A DNA stretch of 5,249 nucleotides. Source: Desulfuromonadales bacterium C00003107. GTDB lineage: Bacteria; Desulfobacterota; Desulfuromonadia; Desulfuromonadales; Syntrophotaleaceae. Under the pieces are notes generated by a model that was given only the letters and a program-made list of their open reading frames with translations, was not told the DNA's origin and did not search any database. The number at the start of each line of letters is the position of its first letter. The stretch's first letter is position 1. The stretch spans positions 25,499 to 30,747 of the forward strand of contig MAXT01000360.1 of assembly GCA_001751225.1 (NCBI GenBank), in the 5' to 3' direction. Shown here one piece after another: positions 5,208 through 5,249 of the stretch. Position numbers and translations under genes: made by a program.

Positions 5208-5249
5208 ATGACCAAAGAACAACAAGATTGGCTACGCCTGCATCTGACC
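5208..5249 (+). CDS. dprA: Probable DNA-processing protein DprA (5' end only)
   Basis: Only 14 codons are present: MTKEQQDWLRLHLT. The WLxLxLT pattern directly after a short polar start is how DprA/Smf proteins begin, usually continuing into a Pro-Gly-Ile/Val-Gly helix. DprA loads RecA onto incoming single-stranded DNA during natural transformation. The position behind a LysM-protein gene fits my memory of the Geobacter-type order LysM-dprA-topA, which I could not check. No Shine-Dalgarno site is visible before the ATG, and a strong terminator ends 20 bases upstream, so how it is expressed is unclear. The fragment is too short for certainty. Confidence 0.6.
   Translation, partial: MTKEQQDWLRLHLT

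Overview
The window reads as ordinary chromosomal DNA of a Gram-negative, probably anaerobic deltaproteobacterium, most likely of the Desulfuromonadales (Geobacter/Pelobacter/Desulfuromonas relatives). The basis is moderate GC with strong Shine-Dalgarno sites, an outer-membrane lipoprotein of the CpoB (YbgF) type, and a secreted LysM protein placed just ahead of what looks like dprA. I recall that LysM-dprA order from those genomes; it was not searched here.

Left part (1-1154). The first 57 bases are the 5' end of a leftward gene for a diacylglycerol/lipid kinase-type protein. A gene-poor stretch follows, holding a leftward intrinsic terminator (373-402). That terminator closes a leftward unit encoding a small secreted protein of unknown function (469-834), whose C-terminus looks like an outer-membrane beta-strand. 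The 320-base gap between this gene and the divergent phosphatase gene contains a cluster of overlapping inverted repeats (1022-1085) and a weak sigma-54-like site.

Middle part (1155-3109). A rightward PPP-family serine/threonine phosphatase gene (1155-1826) converges on a leftward peptidase-U32-family gene (1889-3109). The U32 protein carries the family signature and four cysteines spaced as Fe-S ligands. By family knowledge it is more probably an RNA-modifying (TrhP-like) enzyme than a protease.

Right part (3110-5249). A clean rightward operon starts from a promoter with perfect -35 and -10 hexamers; a 13-bp palindrome covers the -35. It encodes a CpoB/YbgF-like lipoprotein with coiled coil and TPR repeats, then a periplasmic LysM protein with a tandemly duplicated C-terminal domain. 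The operon ends at a 16-bp-stem bidirectional terminator. Both products are envelope proteins expected to act at peptidoglycan or the outer membrane. The last 42 bases are the likely start of dprA, only 20 bases beyond the terminator.

I found no mobile element, CRISPR array, tRNA or rRNA, and no convincing new multi-gene system. The observations most worth a second look are the palindrome on the promoter, the structured intergenic element, the small secreted protein, and the terminator abutting dprA.
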